A stretch of DNA of 64,000 nt from Polycyclovorans sp. (GCA_002706265.1 PAKU01000037.1:124001-188000); one strand, 5' to 3'. Positions 10,085 through 18,186 are shown, counted from the first letter of the stretch. Translations and numbers: made by a program. Notes: generated by a model from the sequence alone, not told the origin.

Positions 10085-10300
10085 TGAGCCGGATCCGGCG
10101 CTCGTATCTGCGTCCGCCTTGCGCCCCTTCGCCCGCCATGGCGCGGCGATGGGCGGCGTCATACCGTTCAAGAAGTCCCGCGCCGTGGCACCCCCGGCGC
10201 CGCCATGACCTGCGGCTGAGGGTGCGCGGGTCGGTCTGGGCCCACCACACGTTCACGTTGCCCTTGAAGAGTCCCACATCGATACTGTTTTTTGCGGGCC

Positions 10301-10331
10301 TTGCACATAACCTAACAGCACCTGTTAGACT
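10301..10331 (+). promoter_or_regulatory. palindromic operator and promoter of the RHH/PIN toxin-antitoxin pair
   Basis: CTAACAG at 10312-10318 and CTGTTAG at 10322-10328 form a perfect 7-bp inverted repeat with a CAC spacer, 11 bp before the antitoxin ATG. A TTGCAC at 10301-10306 and a TAGACT-like hexamer at 10326-10331 could be the promoter, so the palindrome would overlap it. This is the expected arrangement for autorepression by a ribbon-helix-helix antitoxin or its complex. The rest of the gyrA-antitoxin gap (10085-10300) shows no gene I can support. Confidence 0.65.
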
Positions 10332-10339
10332 TAGCGCCC

Positions 10340-10597
10340 ATGAACTTCAGCGTACACATCGACGAGGAAACGCTGGCCCGCGTGCAGGCCGCCGTGGCCC
10401 GTGTGGGCATGACGCGCAACCGGCTCATCGTCACTGCGGTGCAGGAATGGCTGACCCGCAACGAGGCCCGCGACTGGCCGGACAACCTTAAGGCCCATTT
10501 CGCGAACCCCGCGCCGTCCCTCATGGACCAGACCCTGGATGTGCAGCAGTGGCGCGACGCGCTGCCCGATGCCGCCGCCGCCGAGCGACGCTGGTGA
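10340..10597 (+). CDS. ribbon-helix-helix (CopG-like) antitoxin
   Basis: This 85-residue protein begins with a short beta strand (NFSVHID), then helix EETLARVQAAVARVG and a second helix starting at MTRNRLIVTAVQEWL, which is the RHH DNA-binding fold of about 45 residues. The C-terminal half (residues 46-85) is polar and would wrap the toxin. The stop codon overlaps the GTG start of the PIN-domain gene (GTGA), a typical antitoxin-first arrangement. A palindrome directly upstream is its likely operator. The partner identity is clear from position and length; specific family naming (VapB-type) is an inference. Confidence 0.82.
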   Translation: MNFSVHIDEETLARVQAAVARVGMTRNRLIVTAVQEWLTRNEARDWPDNLKAHFANPAPSLMDQTLDVQQWRDALPDAAAAERRW

Positions 10598-10998
10598 AGT
10601 ATTTGCTCGATGCCGAAACCGTGATCGCCGCCGTGAAGGGTCGCCTGCCCGTGGTCCTGCGGCTGGGGCAGCTCAAACCCGACGATGTGGCGGTGTCGGT
10701 GATCTCGCGCCTCGAAGTGGAGGCCGCCCTGCGCAGCCAGGCGCAGCGCAACAACCAGCACGGCGTGCTGCTGAAAAGCTGGTTCGACACGGTGCGGCTG
10801 CTCGACTTCGATGCCGCATGCACCCAGCAGGCCGGCGCGCTCAGTGCCTATCTGCATCAGGCCAAGTCGCCCTTGCCGCCCTTCGAGCTGTTGATTGCCG
10901 CCACCGCGATGGCGCGGCAACTGGTGCTGGTGAGCCCGCGCAAGGCGCTGTTCAACCAGGTGCCGCAACTGGATTGTGAAAACTGGATGGTCGCGTAG
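10594..10998 (+). CDS. PIN-domain (VapC-like) toxin with an altered active site
   Basis: This 134-residue protein has the PIN-domain layout: YLLDAETVI (Asp6) at the start, SRLEVEAAL (Glu41), LPPFELLIAATAMA (Glu98 where VapC proteins usually have Asp) and VSPRKALF at 113-120, where the usual TRNxxDF motif has lost its Asn and Asp. It ends with the usual L-x(3)-NW. PIN toxins are Mg-dependent RNases that cleave tRNA or rRNA. The start is the GTG at 10594, which overlaps the antitoxin stop; an ATG at 10549 would give an unlikely Arg-rich leader. Loss of the fourth acidic residue may mean weakened or different activity. Confidence 0.82.
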   Translation: MKYLLDAETVIAAVKGRLPVVLRLGQLKPDDVAVSVISRLEVEAALRSQAQRNNQHGVLLKSWFDTVRLLDFDAACTQQAGALSAYLHQAKSPLPPFELLIAATAMARQLVLVSPRKALFNQVPQLDCENWMVA

Positions 10999-11047
10999 CG
11001 GCCGTCGTCTACCCCCGACCCCTCTCATTACTCAAGGACGTTCAACC

Positions 11048-12130
11048 ATGAGCCGTATCTTCAATTTCTCCGCCGGTCCCGCCACATTGCCACAGCCGGT
11101 GCTCGAAGCCGTGGCCGCTGAAATGCTGGATTTTGGCGGGCAGGGCATGGGCATCATGGAAATGTCGCACCGCGACAAACCGTTCATGCAGGTGGCGGCC
11201 GAGGCCGAGGCCGACCTGCGCACGCTGATGAACATTCCCGCCAACTACAAGGTGCTGTTTTTGCAGGGCGGGGCGACCGGGCATTTCAGCTTCATCCCCA
11301 TGAACCTGCTGGCCGGCAAGACGCGTGCCGACTACATTCTGACCGGCGACTGGGGCAAGAAGGCGGCCAAGGCGGCCAAGGACTTCTGCAGCGTGAACAT
11401 TGCCGCGACCAGTGAAGAAACCAAGTTCACGACCATTCCCGACCGCGCCGGTTGGAGGCTGAACCCCGATGCCGCCTACGTGCACATCACCCCGAACGAA
11501 ACCATTCACGGCGTGGAATTTCTCGACACGCCGGACGTCGGCAACGTGCCGCTGGTGGGCGATTTCAGCTCCACCATCCTGTCGCGCCCGGTCGATGTGT
11601 CGAAGTACGGCCTGATCTACGCCGGCGCGCAGAAAAACATCGGCCCGGCCGGGCTGACGATTGTCATTGTCCGTGAAGACCTGATCGGCAAGGTCTTGCC
11701 GGGCCTGCCACCCATCTTCAACTACGCCGAGCAGGCCGCCAACGACTCGATGCTCAACACGCCGCCGACCTTTGCCTGGTACATGGCCGGCAAGGTCTTC
11801 AAGCACCTGCTGGCCGGTGGTGGCCTTGAGGCAATGGCCGCCGTGAACCAGCGCAAGGCAGAAAAGCTCTACGGCTATATCGACCGTGAAGCGTTCTACA
11901 CCAACCCGGTCGACAAGGCCTGCCGTTCGTGGATGAACATTCCCTTCACCCTGGCCGATGCCGAGCAGGACGCCGCGTTCCTGCAGGGCGCCAAGGCCGC
12001 CGGGCTGGCCGGGCTCAAGGGCCACCGCGCCGTGGGCGGCATGCGCGCCTCGATCTACAACGCGATGCCGGAGGCCGGCGTCGATGCACTGCTCGACTAC
12101 ATGAAGGAATTCGTCCGCACGCGCGGCTGA
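11048..12130 (+). CDS. serC: phosphoserine aminotransferase
   Basis: SerC makes phosphoserine from 3-phosphohydroxypyruvate and glutamate, and can also act in pyridoxal phosphate synthesis. The 360-residue protein starts with MSRIFNFSAGPATLP and contains GGATGHF (74-80), TPNETIHGVEF (148-158) and the PLP lysine Lys196 in AGAQKNIGPAG. AAGGA at 11034-11038 gives a 9-bp spacing to the ATG. It is 57 bp ahead of a 3-phosphoglycerate dehydrogenase gene, so two consecutive serine-pathway steps are paired here rather than the serC-pheA-aro arrangement of pseudomonads. Confidence 0.97.
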   Translation: MSRIFNFSAGPATLPQPVLEAVAAEMLDFGGQGMGIMEMSHRDKPFMQVAAEAEADLRTLMNIPANYKVLFLQGGATGHFSFIPMNLLAGKTRADYILTGDWGKKAAKAAKDFCSVNIAATSEETKFTTIPDRAGWRLNPDAAYVHITPNETIHGVEFLDTPDVGNVPLVGDFSSTILSRPVDVSKYGLIYAGAQKNIGPAGLTIVIVREDLIGKVLPGLPPIFNYAEQAANDSMLNTPPTFAWYMAGKVFKHLLAGGGLEAMAAVNQRKAEKLYGYIDREAFYTNPVDKACRSWMNIPFTLADAEQDAAFLQGAKAAGLAGLKGHRAVGGMRASIYNAMPEAGVDALLDYMKEFVRTRG

Positions 12131-12187
12131 TTCCGGGGCGCGGCACCCACCGCGTCCGACTCATCAACTCACGATTTGGAATTCAAC

Positions 12188-13360
12188 ATGTTCAAGATTC
12201 AAACCCTCAACAACATCTCGGTGCGCGGCCTGGACCGGCTGCCGCGCGACACCTTTGAAGTCGCCTCGGAAATGACCAGCCCCGACGCGATCATGGTTCG
12301 CTCGGCCGACATGCACAAGCGCGACATTCCCGCCAGCGTGCGGGCCATTGGCCGCGCCGGTGCAGGCACCAACAACATTCCGGTTGCCGCCATGAGCAAG
12401 CGCGGCGTGCCGGTGTTCAACGCCCCCGGCGCCAACGCCAACGCGGTAAAAGAGCTGGTGCTGGCCGGGCTGCTGCTGGCCTCGCGCAACATCGCGCCGG
12501 CACTGGATTTCGTCCGCAAGCTGGAGGGCGACGACAAGGCCCTGCACGAAGCCGTGGAAGCGGGCAAGAAGAAGTTCGTCGGCTTCGAGCTGCCGGGCCG
12601 TAGCCTCGGCGTGATCGGGCTTGGCGCCATCGGCATCAAGGTCGCCAATGCGGCGCTCGATCTGGGCATGGAGGTCTGGGGCTATGACCCGGCCATGACC
12701 GTGAACAATGCCTGGAAGCTGGACGCCCGCGTGCGGCGGGCCGTGTCGGTGGACGACCTGATCTCGCGGTCGCAGTTCGTCTCGTTGCATGTGCCACTGA
12801 TCGACGCCACCCGTAACCTGGTGAACGCCGATCGACTCAAGCTGCTCAAGAAGCAGGGCGTGGTGCTGAACTTTTCGCGTGCACCCATCGTGGACGAGGC
12901 GGCGATGGTGGAGGCCCTGAACGCCGGCACGCTGCACGCCTACATCTGCGACTTCCCGTCGGTCACCCTGCAGGGCCATCCCCGCGTGGTGGCCACCCCG
13001 CACCTCGGTGCGTCAACGGGTGAAGCCGAGGAGAACTGCGCGGTGATGGTCGCCGACCAGCTGCGCGATTACCTGGAAACCGGCAACGTCACCAACTCGG
13101 TGAATTTCCCCGATGCGGTGTTGCCGCTGCTGCCGGGCAAGAGCCGCCTGGCCATCGTCAACGAAAACGTGCCCAACATGGTGGGCCAGATCTCGACCCA
13201 GCTTGCCAAGGAGCGCCTCAACATCGCCGACCTGCTGAACAAGTCGCGCGGTGATCTGGCCTACACCCTGGTCGATCTGGACGCACCGCCCTCGGCCGAA
13301 GCGCTGGCCGCGATCAAGGGCATCAGCGGCGTGCTCAACGTGCGCACCATCACCGGCTGA
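12188..13360 (+). CDS. serA: D-3-phosphoglycerate dehydrogenase, short ACT-domain form
   Basis: This NAD-dependent enzyme oxidises 3-phosphoglycerate in the first step of serine synthesis. The 390-residue protein has the substrate-domain motif RAGAGTNNIPV (57-66), the Rossmann motif GVIGLGAIG (141-149), the catalytic region NFSRAPIVDEAAM, and the active-site His in PHLGASTGEAEENCA. A C-terminal ACT domain (from about residue 315; LAIVNENVPNMVGQI) suggests serine feedback. It lacks the extra domain of the long 530-residue forms. I chose the ATG at 12188; an ATG 12 bp upstream is less likely. It shares the serC transcription unit and ends before a hairpin terminator. Confidence 0.93.
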   Translation: MFKIQTLNNISVRGLDRLPRDTFEVASEMTSPDAIMVRSADMHKRDIPASVRAIGRAGAGTNNIPVAAMSKRGVPVFNAPGANANAVKELVLAGLLLASRNIAPALDFVRKLEGDDKALHEAVEAGKKKFVGFELPGRSLGVIGLGAIGIKVANAALDLGMEVWGYDPAMTVNNAWKLDARVRRAVSVDDLISRSQFVSLHVPLIDATRNLVNADRLKLLKKQGVVLNFSRAPIVDEAAMVEALNAGTLHAYICDFPSVTLQGHPRVVATPHLGASTGEAEENCAVMVADQLRDYLETGNVTNSVNFPDAVLPLLPGKSRLAIVNENVPNMVGQISTQLAKERLNIADLLNKSRGDLAYTLVDLDAPPSAEALAAIKGISGVLNVRTITG

Positions 13361-13428
13361 CGCGACTGGGCCGGAGGCGCTGAATCACGCCTCCGGCCAT
13401 GGGCTCAAGCCACTGCCACACGCAGCAA

Positions 13429-13452
13429 AAAGGCCCTCGCAAGAGGGCCTTT
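13429..13452. terminator. bidirectional terminator between serA and rpsT
   Basis: AAAGGCCCTC at 13429-13438 and GAGGGCCTTT at 13443-13452 form a perfect 10-bp stem with a GCAA loop. On the minus strand the stem is followed by a run of five T, so it fits best as the rpsT terminator, while it can also stop serA transcripts from the other side. Confidence 0.85.
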
Positions 13453-13543
13453 GATCACGATGGATCAGCGTTTGCAGCACCGAGATCAAACGTTGCGCGT
13501 GCAGCCGTCGCAGACGTTTGCAGGCCGATGCTCAGTCAAACGC

Positions 13544-13807
13544 TCAGGCGAGCGCCTTGATGTGCGCGTTGAGGCGGCTCTTGTGACGCGCGACCTTGTT
13601 CTTGTGGATCTGGCCACGGTCGGCGTAACGGTCGAGCACCGGCACCATCTGGCCATAGGCTGCGGTTGCGGCGGCCTTGTCGCCAGACTCGATGGCGAGC
13701 ACGACTTTCTTGATGGTGGTGCGGATCATTGAACGCTGGGCGACGTTACGCTCGTTGTTCTTGACGGCTTGACGGGCGCGCTTTTTGGCGCTGGCGATGT
13801 TGGCCAA
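13544..13807 (-). CDS. rpsT: 30S ribosomal protein S20
   Basis: S20 (87 residues) binds 16S rRNA early in small-subunit assembly. After the initiator the protein reads [20 protein letters not shown] and ends in [11 protein letters not shown], the typical basic helical S20. The reading frame has no ATG at the right place; the start is TTG at 13807-13805, preceded by AGGAGT at 13819-13814 with a 6-base gap. E. coli rpsT also starts with UUG, which there takes part in autogenous control, so the unusual start is probably conserved for regulation. An ATG-started version would add 69 residues running through the tRNA gene and is rejected. Confidence 0.97.
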   Translation of the reverse strand: MANIASAKKRARQAVKNNERNVAQRSMIRTTIKKVVLAIESGDKAAATAAYGQMVPVLDRYADRGQIHKNKVARHKSRLNAHIKALA

Positions 13808-13916
13808 GGGGTGACTCCTGATCAATCTGAAAGGTGAAGGCGGAATGCCAGTAAGCAAAACTCGCCGAACCTTGCCAGATGTCTCTGACCGAAGCCCCGC
13901 ACGAGTGGATAATGAT

Positions 13917-13992
13917 TGGTGGAGCGGAGGAGGATCGAACTCCCGACCTCTGCATTGCGAACGCAGCGCTCTCCCAGCTGAGCTACCGCCCC
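13917..13992 (-). tRNA. tRNA-Ala(CGC)
   Basis: The minus strand folds into a complete 76-nt cloverleaf with encoded CCA. The acceptor stem GGGGCGG/CCGCTCC has the G3-U70 wobble that marks alanine tRNAs. The anticodon stem CTGCG/TGCAG frames the loop TTCGCAA, giving anticodon CGC. D-arm GCTCAGCTGGGAGAGC and T-arm GTTCGATCC are standard. It lies between rpsT (same strand, downstream) and the divergent tadA. Confidence 0.97.
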
Positions 13993-14012
13993 AATCAAGC
14001 GATAATTGTAGC

Positions 14013-14570
14013 ATGCAGTCGCCCGACTACCAGCCCCCGCCTGACGAGGCTTTGCCGCCCGAAACGCCCCACAAACGGCCGTTGCTGACCGATTTTGCCG
14101 CGCTCAACCGGCCCGCGGACGAAGCGGATGCCCACTGGATGGGCGAGGCGCTGGCGCTGGCGCAGAGGGCGGCCCAGCGGGGCGAGGTGCCGGTGGGCGC
14201 CGTGGTGGTGCTGGACGGCAAGCGCATCGCCGGCCGCCACAATGAGCCGATTCACCTTCACGACCCGGCGGCCCATGCCGAGGTACTGGCGTTGCGTGAC
14301 GCGGCCCTGCACCTGCAGAACTACCGTCTGGTCGGCGCGAGCCTGTACGTCACCCTGGAGCCCTGCGTGATGTGCGCCGGATTGATCATCCATTCGCGAT
14401 TGAGTCGCCTGGTGTTCGGCGCCGCCGACCCCAAGGCCGGCGCGGTCAACTCGGTCTACGACGTGATCGCCCGCCCGCGACTCAACCACGCCGTGGCCTG
14501 GACCGGTGGCGTGCGCGCCGAAGAATGCGGCGCCGCGCTGCGGGACTTCTTTCGCCAGCGTCGCCGCTGA
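14013..14570 (+). CDS. tadA: tRNA-specific adenosine deaminase
   Basis: TadA converts A34 of tRNA-Arg(ACG) to inosine. The 185-residue protein carries the zinc deaminase signature HAE (His88-Glu90) and PCVMC (Cys118, Cys121), with [24 protein letters not shown] in the first helix/strand region. It is about 20 residues longer than E. coli TadA because of a Pro/Glu-rich N-terminal extension (residues 1-40); a start nearer residue 43 (ATG at 14139) would remove it, but no ribosome site decides. It begins only 20 bp after the divergent tRNA-Ala gene. Confidence 0.92.
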   Translation: MQSPDYQPPPDEALPPETPHKRPLLTDFAALNRPADEADAHWMGEALALAQRAAQRGEVPVGAVVVLDGKRIAGRHNEPIHLHDPAAHAEVLALRDAALHLQNYRLVGASLYVTLEPCVMCAGLIIHSRLSRLVFGAADPKAGAVNSVYDVIARPRLNHAVAWTGGVRAEECGAALRDFFRQRRR

Positions 14571-14706
14571 TCCGGCACGCGCCGGGCATCGCCGCCGGAC
14601 GGGTCGGACCCGCGTTGCTGCGCCGCCGCCGCTGGAACCTTGGTCATCGTGCACACACTCGGCGCATGGGCCACGCTGTGGCCCCGTTCCGGTTCCGGTA
14701 TCGCCC

Positions 14707-15231
14707 ATGACCCGCCCGCAAAGCAAAAAGACGCCCTTTCGTGCCGGATTCCTCATCCACGACGCCTCGCGATTGCGCCGCACCGTGTACGACCAGCGAC
14801 TGAAGCCTCACGGCATCACCCGGTCGCAGTGGTGGGTGCTGAGCAATCTGGACCGTGGCTATGCCAACGGCCTGTCGCAAATCGAACTGGCGCGACTGCT
14901 CGATGTGGGCAAGGTGACTCTGGGCGGGCTGGTCAGCCGACTGGAGAAGAACGGACTGGTGAGCCGCGTTGCAGATACCGAAGACCGCCGCTCCAAACGC
15001 GTGCGCCTGTCTGCCAAGGGACGGGCACTGCTGGACCGGCTTGAGGTGATTGCCCTGGAGGTCAACCGGCAGATCATGGACAACATCAGCGCGGACGAAG
15101 AGCGGCAGCTGATCGAGACCCTGACCAAGATGAAACGCAACCTGAAGGCGATGGACGGCGTCCCCGTGTCCACCACCGGGCGCAAGGGCCCGGCGCCGGC
15201 CGGTGCGGACGGCACGCCGGACCAAGGCTGA
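14707..15231 (+). CDS. MarR-family transcriptional regulator
   Basis: The 174-residue protein has a winged helix-turn-helix of the MarR type: SQIELARLLDVGKVTLGGLVSRLEKNGL as the recognition part (about residues 58-85) and the wing VADTEDRRSKRVRLSAKG (about 88-105). Flanking helices serve for dimerisation. The tail after residue 150 is a Pro/Gly-rich low-complexity extension. It lies 170 bp upstream of, and on the same strand as, the MaoC/CitE/CoA-transferase operon, and is a likely regulator of it, perhaps with an acyl-CoA or organic acid ligand; that is inference. tadA ends 136 bp upstream, and that gap holds no recognised gene. Confidence 0.88.
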   Translation: MTRPQSKKTPFRAGFLIHDASRLRRTVYDQRLKPHGITRSQWWVLSNLDRGYANGLSQIELARLLDVGKVTLGGLVSRLEKNGLVSRVADTEDRRSKRVRLSAKGRALLDRLEVIALEVNRQIMDNISADEERQLIETLTKMKRNLKAMDGVPVSTTGRKGPAPAGADGTPDQG

Positions 15232-15260
15232 TGCACCGCATTCGTACTCTAACTTATCAT
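15232..15260 (+). promoter_or_regulatory. possible promoter of the MaoC/CitE operon
   Basis: Immediately after the marR stop is an AT-rich dip with TATCAT at 15255-15260 (5 of 6 with the -10 consensus) and a weak TGCACC at 15232-15237, 17 bp apart. It lies 142 bp before the MaoC-like start. The remaining 15261-15401 shows no gene. Confidence 0.3.
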
Positions 15261-15401
15261 TGCACCTGAACCGATCGCGCTGCCCCCGTCATCCTCGACG
15301 GCTTGCCGTCTGTTGGTGCGGGGCGGCCGGTCGCGCAGTTTCCATCTTTGAGGGTGCTCCAAGGCCCTCACTGCTTACTCCACAACGACAAGAGCCCGAC
15401 C

Positions 15402-15872
15402 ATGCCCGGCGTTTACTTTGATCACATGAAGGTGGGTCAGAAGTTCGACCACCCCATCCGCCGCACCATCACCGAAACCGACAACGTCTGGTTTACCGCC
15501 ATCACCCACAATCCGGCGCTGCTGCACCTCGACGAAGAGTACTGCCGCACCGAGACCGAGTTCGGCCAGCGCATCGTCAACAGTTGTTTCACGCTGGGCC
15601 TGATGGTCGGCATCTCGGTGAATGACACCACCCACGGCACCACCGTCGCGAACCTGGGTTGGGATGAGGTGCGCTTTCCCAAGCCGCTGTTCCACGGCGA
15701 CACGCTGCGGGTCGAGAGCGAGGTGCTGGAACTGCGCGAGAGCAAGTCGCGGCCCAACGCCGGCATCGTGGTGTTCCTGCACCGCGGCTTCAACCAGAAG
15801 GGCGAGTTGGTGGCCCATTGCAGGCGCTCGGCGCTGCAGCTCAAGTCACCGGCTGCGGTAGGTCAGGCATGA
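15402..15872 (+). CDS. MaoC-family acyl-CoA hydratase
   Basis: The 156-residue protein is a single hot-dog domain of the MaoC dehydratase type. The segment ITHNPALLHLDEEYC contains the hydratase signature with Asn and His in the expected catalytic places (N near 45, H near 50), followed by GQRIVNSCFTLGLMVG and later WDEVRFPKPLFHGDTL. Its stop overlaps the next start (ATGA at 15869-15872), so it is co-translated with a CitE-like lyase. In known pathways such pairs hydrate mesaconyl-, itaconyl- or similar enoyl-CoA and then cleave the hydroxyacyl-CoA. The substrate is not determined by sequence. Confidence 0.85.
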   Translation: MPGVYFDHMKVGQKFDHPIRRTITETDNVWFTAITHNPALLHLDEEYCRTETEFGQRIVNSCFTLGLMVGISVNDTTHGTTVANLGWDEVRFPKPLFHGDTLRVESEVLELRESKSRPNAGIVVFLHRGFNQKGELVAHCRRSALQLKSPAAVGQA

Positions 15873-16735
15873 AGTCGCTGTTGTTCGTGCCCGCCGACAG
15901 CGAGCGCAAGCTGGCCAAGGCCGAGTCCTGCGGGGCCGACGCCTTGGCCATCGACCTTGAAGACGCCGTGCTGCCCGATCGCAAACCGCTGGCCCGCCAG
16001 ATGCTGGCCACCTATGCCAAGGGCTATCGCGGCAAGAGCCAGCTGTGGGTGCGGGTCAATGACCTGGCCTCGGGCGAGCTGCTGAAAGACCTGGCCGCCG
16101 TCGTGCCGCTGGCGCCGGTGGGCATCGTGCTGCCGAAGGTCACCGGGCCCGAGGACCTCGACATTGTCGGTTACTACCTCGACATGGCCGAAGTTGCCGC
16201 CGGGTTGCCGCAGGGCCAGACCAAGCTGCTGACGGTCTGCACTGAAACGGCCTCGGCGGTGCTGCGCATGGGCGACCTGCTCGGCACCGCCCGGCCGCGT
16301 CTCATCGGCATGCTCTGGGGCGGCGAAGATCTGAGTACCTCGCTGGGCGCGGGTGATCCACGGCACCCCGACGGCCGCTGGCGCTCGATGTACGAACACG
16401 CGCGCAACCAGTGCCTGCTGGGCTGCCATGCGCTGGGCATCGAGGCCATTGACACGGTGTATGTCGACTTTCGCAATCCCGAAGGCTGCCGCGCCAGCAG
16501 CCTCGAAGCACGTTACGACGGCTTTACCGGCAAGGCGGCCATCCACCCTGACCAGGTGCCGGTGATCAACACCGCCTTCACCCCCACCGAGGACGAGATC
16601 GCCCACGCCCGGCGCGTGATCGCCGCGTTTTCAAGCGGCGCCGGAGCGGTCTCCCTCGACGGCAAGATGCTGGACATTCCCCACCTCAAGAGCGCCCGGC
16701 AGATGCTGCACAGCGCCGGCCTCGAACAGGAGTGA
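15869..16735 (+). CDS. HpcH/HpaI aldolase, CitE-like (malyl/citramalyl-CoA lyase type)
   Basis: This 288-residue TIM-barrel protein belongs to the citrate lyase beta-subunit-like family. It starts MKSLLFVPADSERKL, has ADALAIDLEDAV (acidic metal-site region), WVRVND, VGIVLPKV, LLTVCTETASAVLRM with the metal-binding Glu, MLWGGEDLSTSLGA and GFTGKAAIHPDQ. Family members cleave (S)-malyl-CoA, citramalyl-CoA or related hydroxy-acyl-CoA to acetyl-CoA/pyruvate units. No citrate lyase alpha or gamma genes are present, so it is not citrate lyase. It overlaps the MaoC gene and is 3 bp before a CoA-transferase pair. Confidence 0.87.
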   Translation: MKSLLFVPADSERKLAKAESCGADALAIDLEDAVLPDRKPLARQMLATYAKGYRGKSQLWVRVNDLASGELLKDLAAVVPLAPVGIVLPKVTGPEDLDIVGYYLDMAEVAAGLPQGQTKLLTVCTETASAVLRMGDLLGTARPRLIGMLWGGEDLSTSLGAGDPRHPDGRWRSMYEHARNQCLLGCHALGIEAIDTVYVDFRNPEGCRASSLEARYDGFTGKAAIHPDQVPVINTAFTPTEDEIAHARRVIAAFSSGAGAVSLDGKMLDIPHLKSARQMLHSAGLEQE

Positions 16736-16738
16736 ACC

Positions 16739-17452
16739 GTGAGTCATAAAGTGTTCAAGGATGCGGCCGCAGCGCTTGAAGGGCTGACCTTCGACGGCAT
16801 GACCGTGATGTCCGGCGGCTTCGGCCTGTGCGGCATTCCCGAAAATCTGATCAGGGCGCTGCGTGATTCCAACGCGCGTGAGCTGACCGTGATCGGCAAC
16901 AACGTCGGCTGCGACCACCACGGCATGTGGCTGGTGCTGGCCAACAACCAGATCAAGAAGGTGCTGGCGAGTTATGTCGGCGAGAACAAGATTCTGGAGC
17001 AGCGCTTCATGAGCGGCGAGATCGAGATCGAGTTCAACCCCCAGGGCACCCTGGCCGAGCGCATCCGCGCCGGCGGCGCCGGCATTCCGGCCTTCTACAC
17101 CCGCACCGGCTACGGCACCAAGGTGGCCGAAGGCAAGGAAACCCGGCAGTTCAACGGCGAGTGGTACGTGATGGAAACCGGCCTGGTCGCCGATCTGTCA
17201 CTGGTCAAGGCCTGGAAGGCCGACGCCGAAGGCAACCTTGTCTATCGCAAGACCGCGCGCAACTTCAATCCGATGATCGCCACGGCCGGCAAGGTGACGG
17301 TGGTCGAGGTCGAAGAAATCGTGCCGGTTGGCAGCTTCGACCCCGACCAGATTCACACGCCCGGCATCTTTGTCGACCGCATTGTGGTCGGCGCGCATTT
17401 CGACAAACACATCGAGCGGCGGACCACCCGCCCGCGGACGGAGAACGCCTGA
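16739..17452 (+). CDS. 3-oxoacid (succinyl-CoA type) CoA-transferase subunit A
   Basis: The 237-residue alpha subunit has the CoA-transferase signature SGGFGLCGIPENLI near residues 22-35 and the middle RFMSGEIEIEFNPQGTLAERIRAGGAG (split here by function: SGEIEIE, then GTLAERIRAGG). It starts with GTG at 16739. The stop TGA shares its last base with the ATG of subunit B (TGATG), the normal stoichiometric coupling. Together A and B form a heterotetramer that moves CoA from succinyl-CoA or acetyl-CoA to an acid such as acetoacetate. In this operon it could activate the acid that MaoC and CitE then process. Confidence 0.92.
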   Translation: MSHKVFKDAAAALEGLTFDGMTVMSGGFGLCGIPENLIRALRDSNARELTVIGNNVGCDHHGMWLVLANNQIKKVLASYVGENKILEQRFMSGEIEIEFNPQGTLAERIRAGGAGIPAFYTRTGYGTKVAEGKETRQFNGEWYVMETGLVADLSLVKAWKADAEGNLVYRKTARNFNPMIATAGKVTVVEVEEIVPVGSFDPDQIHTPGIFVDRIVVGAHFDKHIERRTTRPRTENA

Positions 17453-18096
17453 TGGCCTGGACTCGTGACGACATGGCCGCGCGTGCCGCCAAAGAACTGC
17501 GGGACGGTTTTTACGTCAACCTCGGCATCGGCATTCCCACGCTGGTCGCCAACATGATTCCCGAGGGCATGACCGTGACCCTGCAAAGTGAGAACGGCAT
17601 GCTCGGCATGGGGCCATTCCCGTTCGAGGGCGAGGAAGACGCCGACCTGATCAACGCCGGCAAGCAGACCATCACCGACCTGCCGCAGACCAGCTATTTC
17701 TCCAGCGCCGACAGCTTCGGCATGATCCGCGGCGGCCACATCAATCTGTCGATTCTGGGCGGCATGGAAGTGGCCGAGAACGGTGATCTGGCCAACTGGA
17801 TGGTGCCCGGCAAGATGGTCAAGGGCATGGGCGGCGCGATGGACCTCGTCGCCGGCGTCAAGCGCGTGGTGGTGGTGATGGACCATTGCGATCGATCAGG
17901 GGCCTCCAAGGTCAAGAAAGCCTGCAGCCTGCCGCTGACCGGCAAGGGCGTGGTCGATCTGCTGATCACCGACCTGGGCGTGTTCGAGATCGACAAACAG
18001 GCCGGACGTGCCGCGCTGATCGAACTGGCCCGCGGCGTCACGCTGGACGAGATCACCGCGAAAACCGAGGCGTCTTTCAGCGTCGCCCTGCGCTGA
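17452..18096 (+). CDS. 3-oxoacid (succinyl-CoA type) CoA-transferase subunit B
   Basis: The 214-residue beta subunit contains the catalytic glutamate in LQSENGMLGMGPFP (about residues 44-57), GIGIPTLVANMIPEG, and the oxyanion-loop stretch GGHINLSILGGMEV. It ends with an SFSVAL tail, as usual. It is the last gene of the marR-adjacent catabolic operon and is followed by a hairpin and the convergent SDR gene. Substrate range (acetoacetate versus dicarboxylic acids such as itaconate or mesaconate) cannot be read from sequence. Confidence 0.92.
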   Translation: MAWTRDDMAARAAKELRDGFYVNLGIGIPTLVANMIPEGMTVTLQSENGMLGMGPFPFEGEEDADLINAGKQTITDLPQTSYFSSADSFGMIRGGHINLSILGGMEVAENGDLANWMVPGKMVKGMGGAMDLVAGVKRVVVVMDHCDRSGASKVKKACSLPLTGKGVVDLLITDLGVFEIDKQAGRAALIELARGVTLDEITAKTEASFSVALR

Positions 18097-18140
18097 GCGG
18101 CTGCGGGCCAGCCGGGTCGCGATCCGTCGATCTTTCGTTA

Positions 18141-18166
18141 GGCGCGCGCCGAGCGGGGCGCGCGCC
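18141..18166. terminator. GC hairpin between convergent CoA-transferase B and SDR genes
   Basis: GGCGCGCGCC occurs at 18141-18150 and again at 18157-18166. As this 10-mer is almost self-complementary, the two copies pair as a perfect 10-bp stem with a 6-base loop. It lies between two convergent stops. There is no T run, so termination strength is uncertain. Confidence 0.6.
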
Positions 18167-18186
18167 ATTGGCCCGTGGCGGCGGCC

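Noticed and set aside
10085-10300. Possible gene remnant between gyrA and the antitoxin
   Set aside because: Short frames exist on both strands but none has a family-like motif or consistent codon signal.
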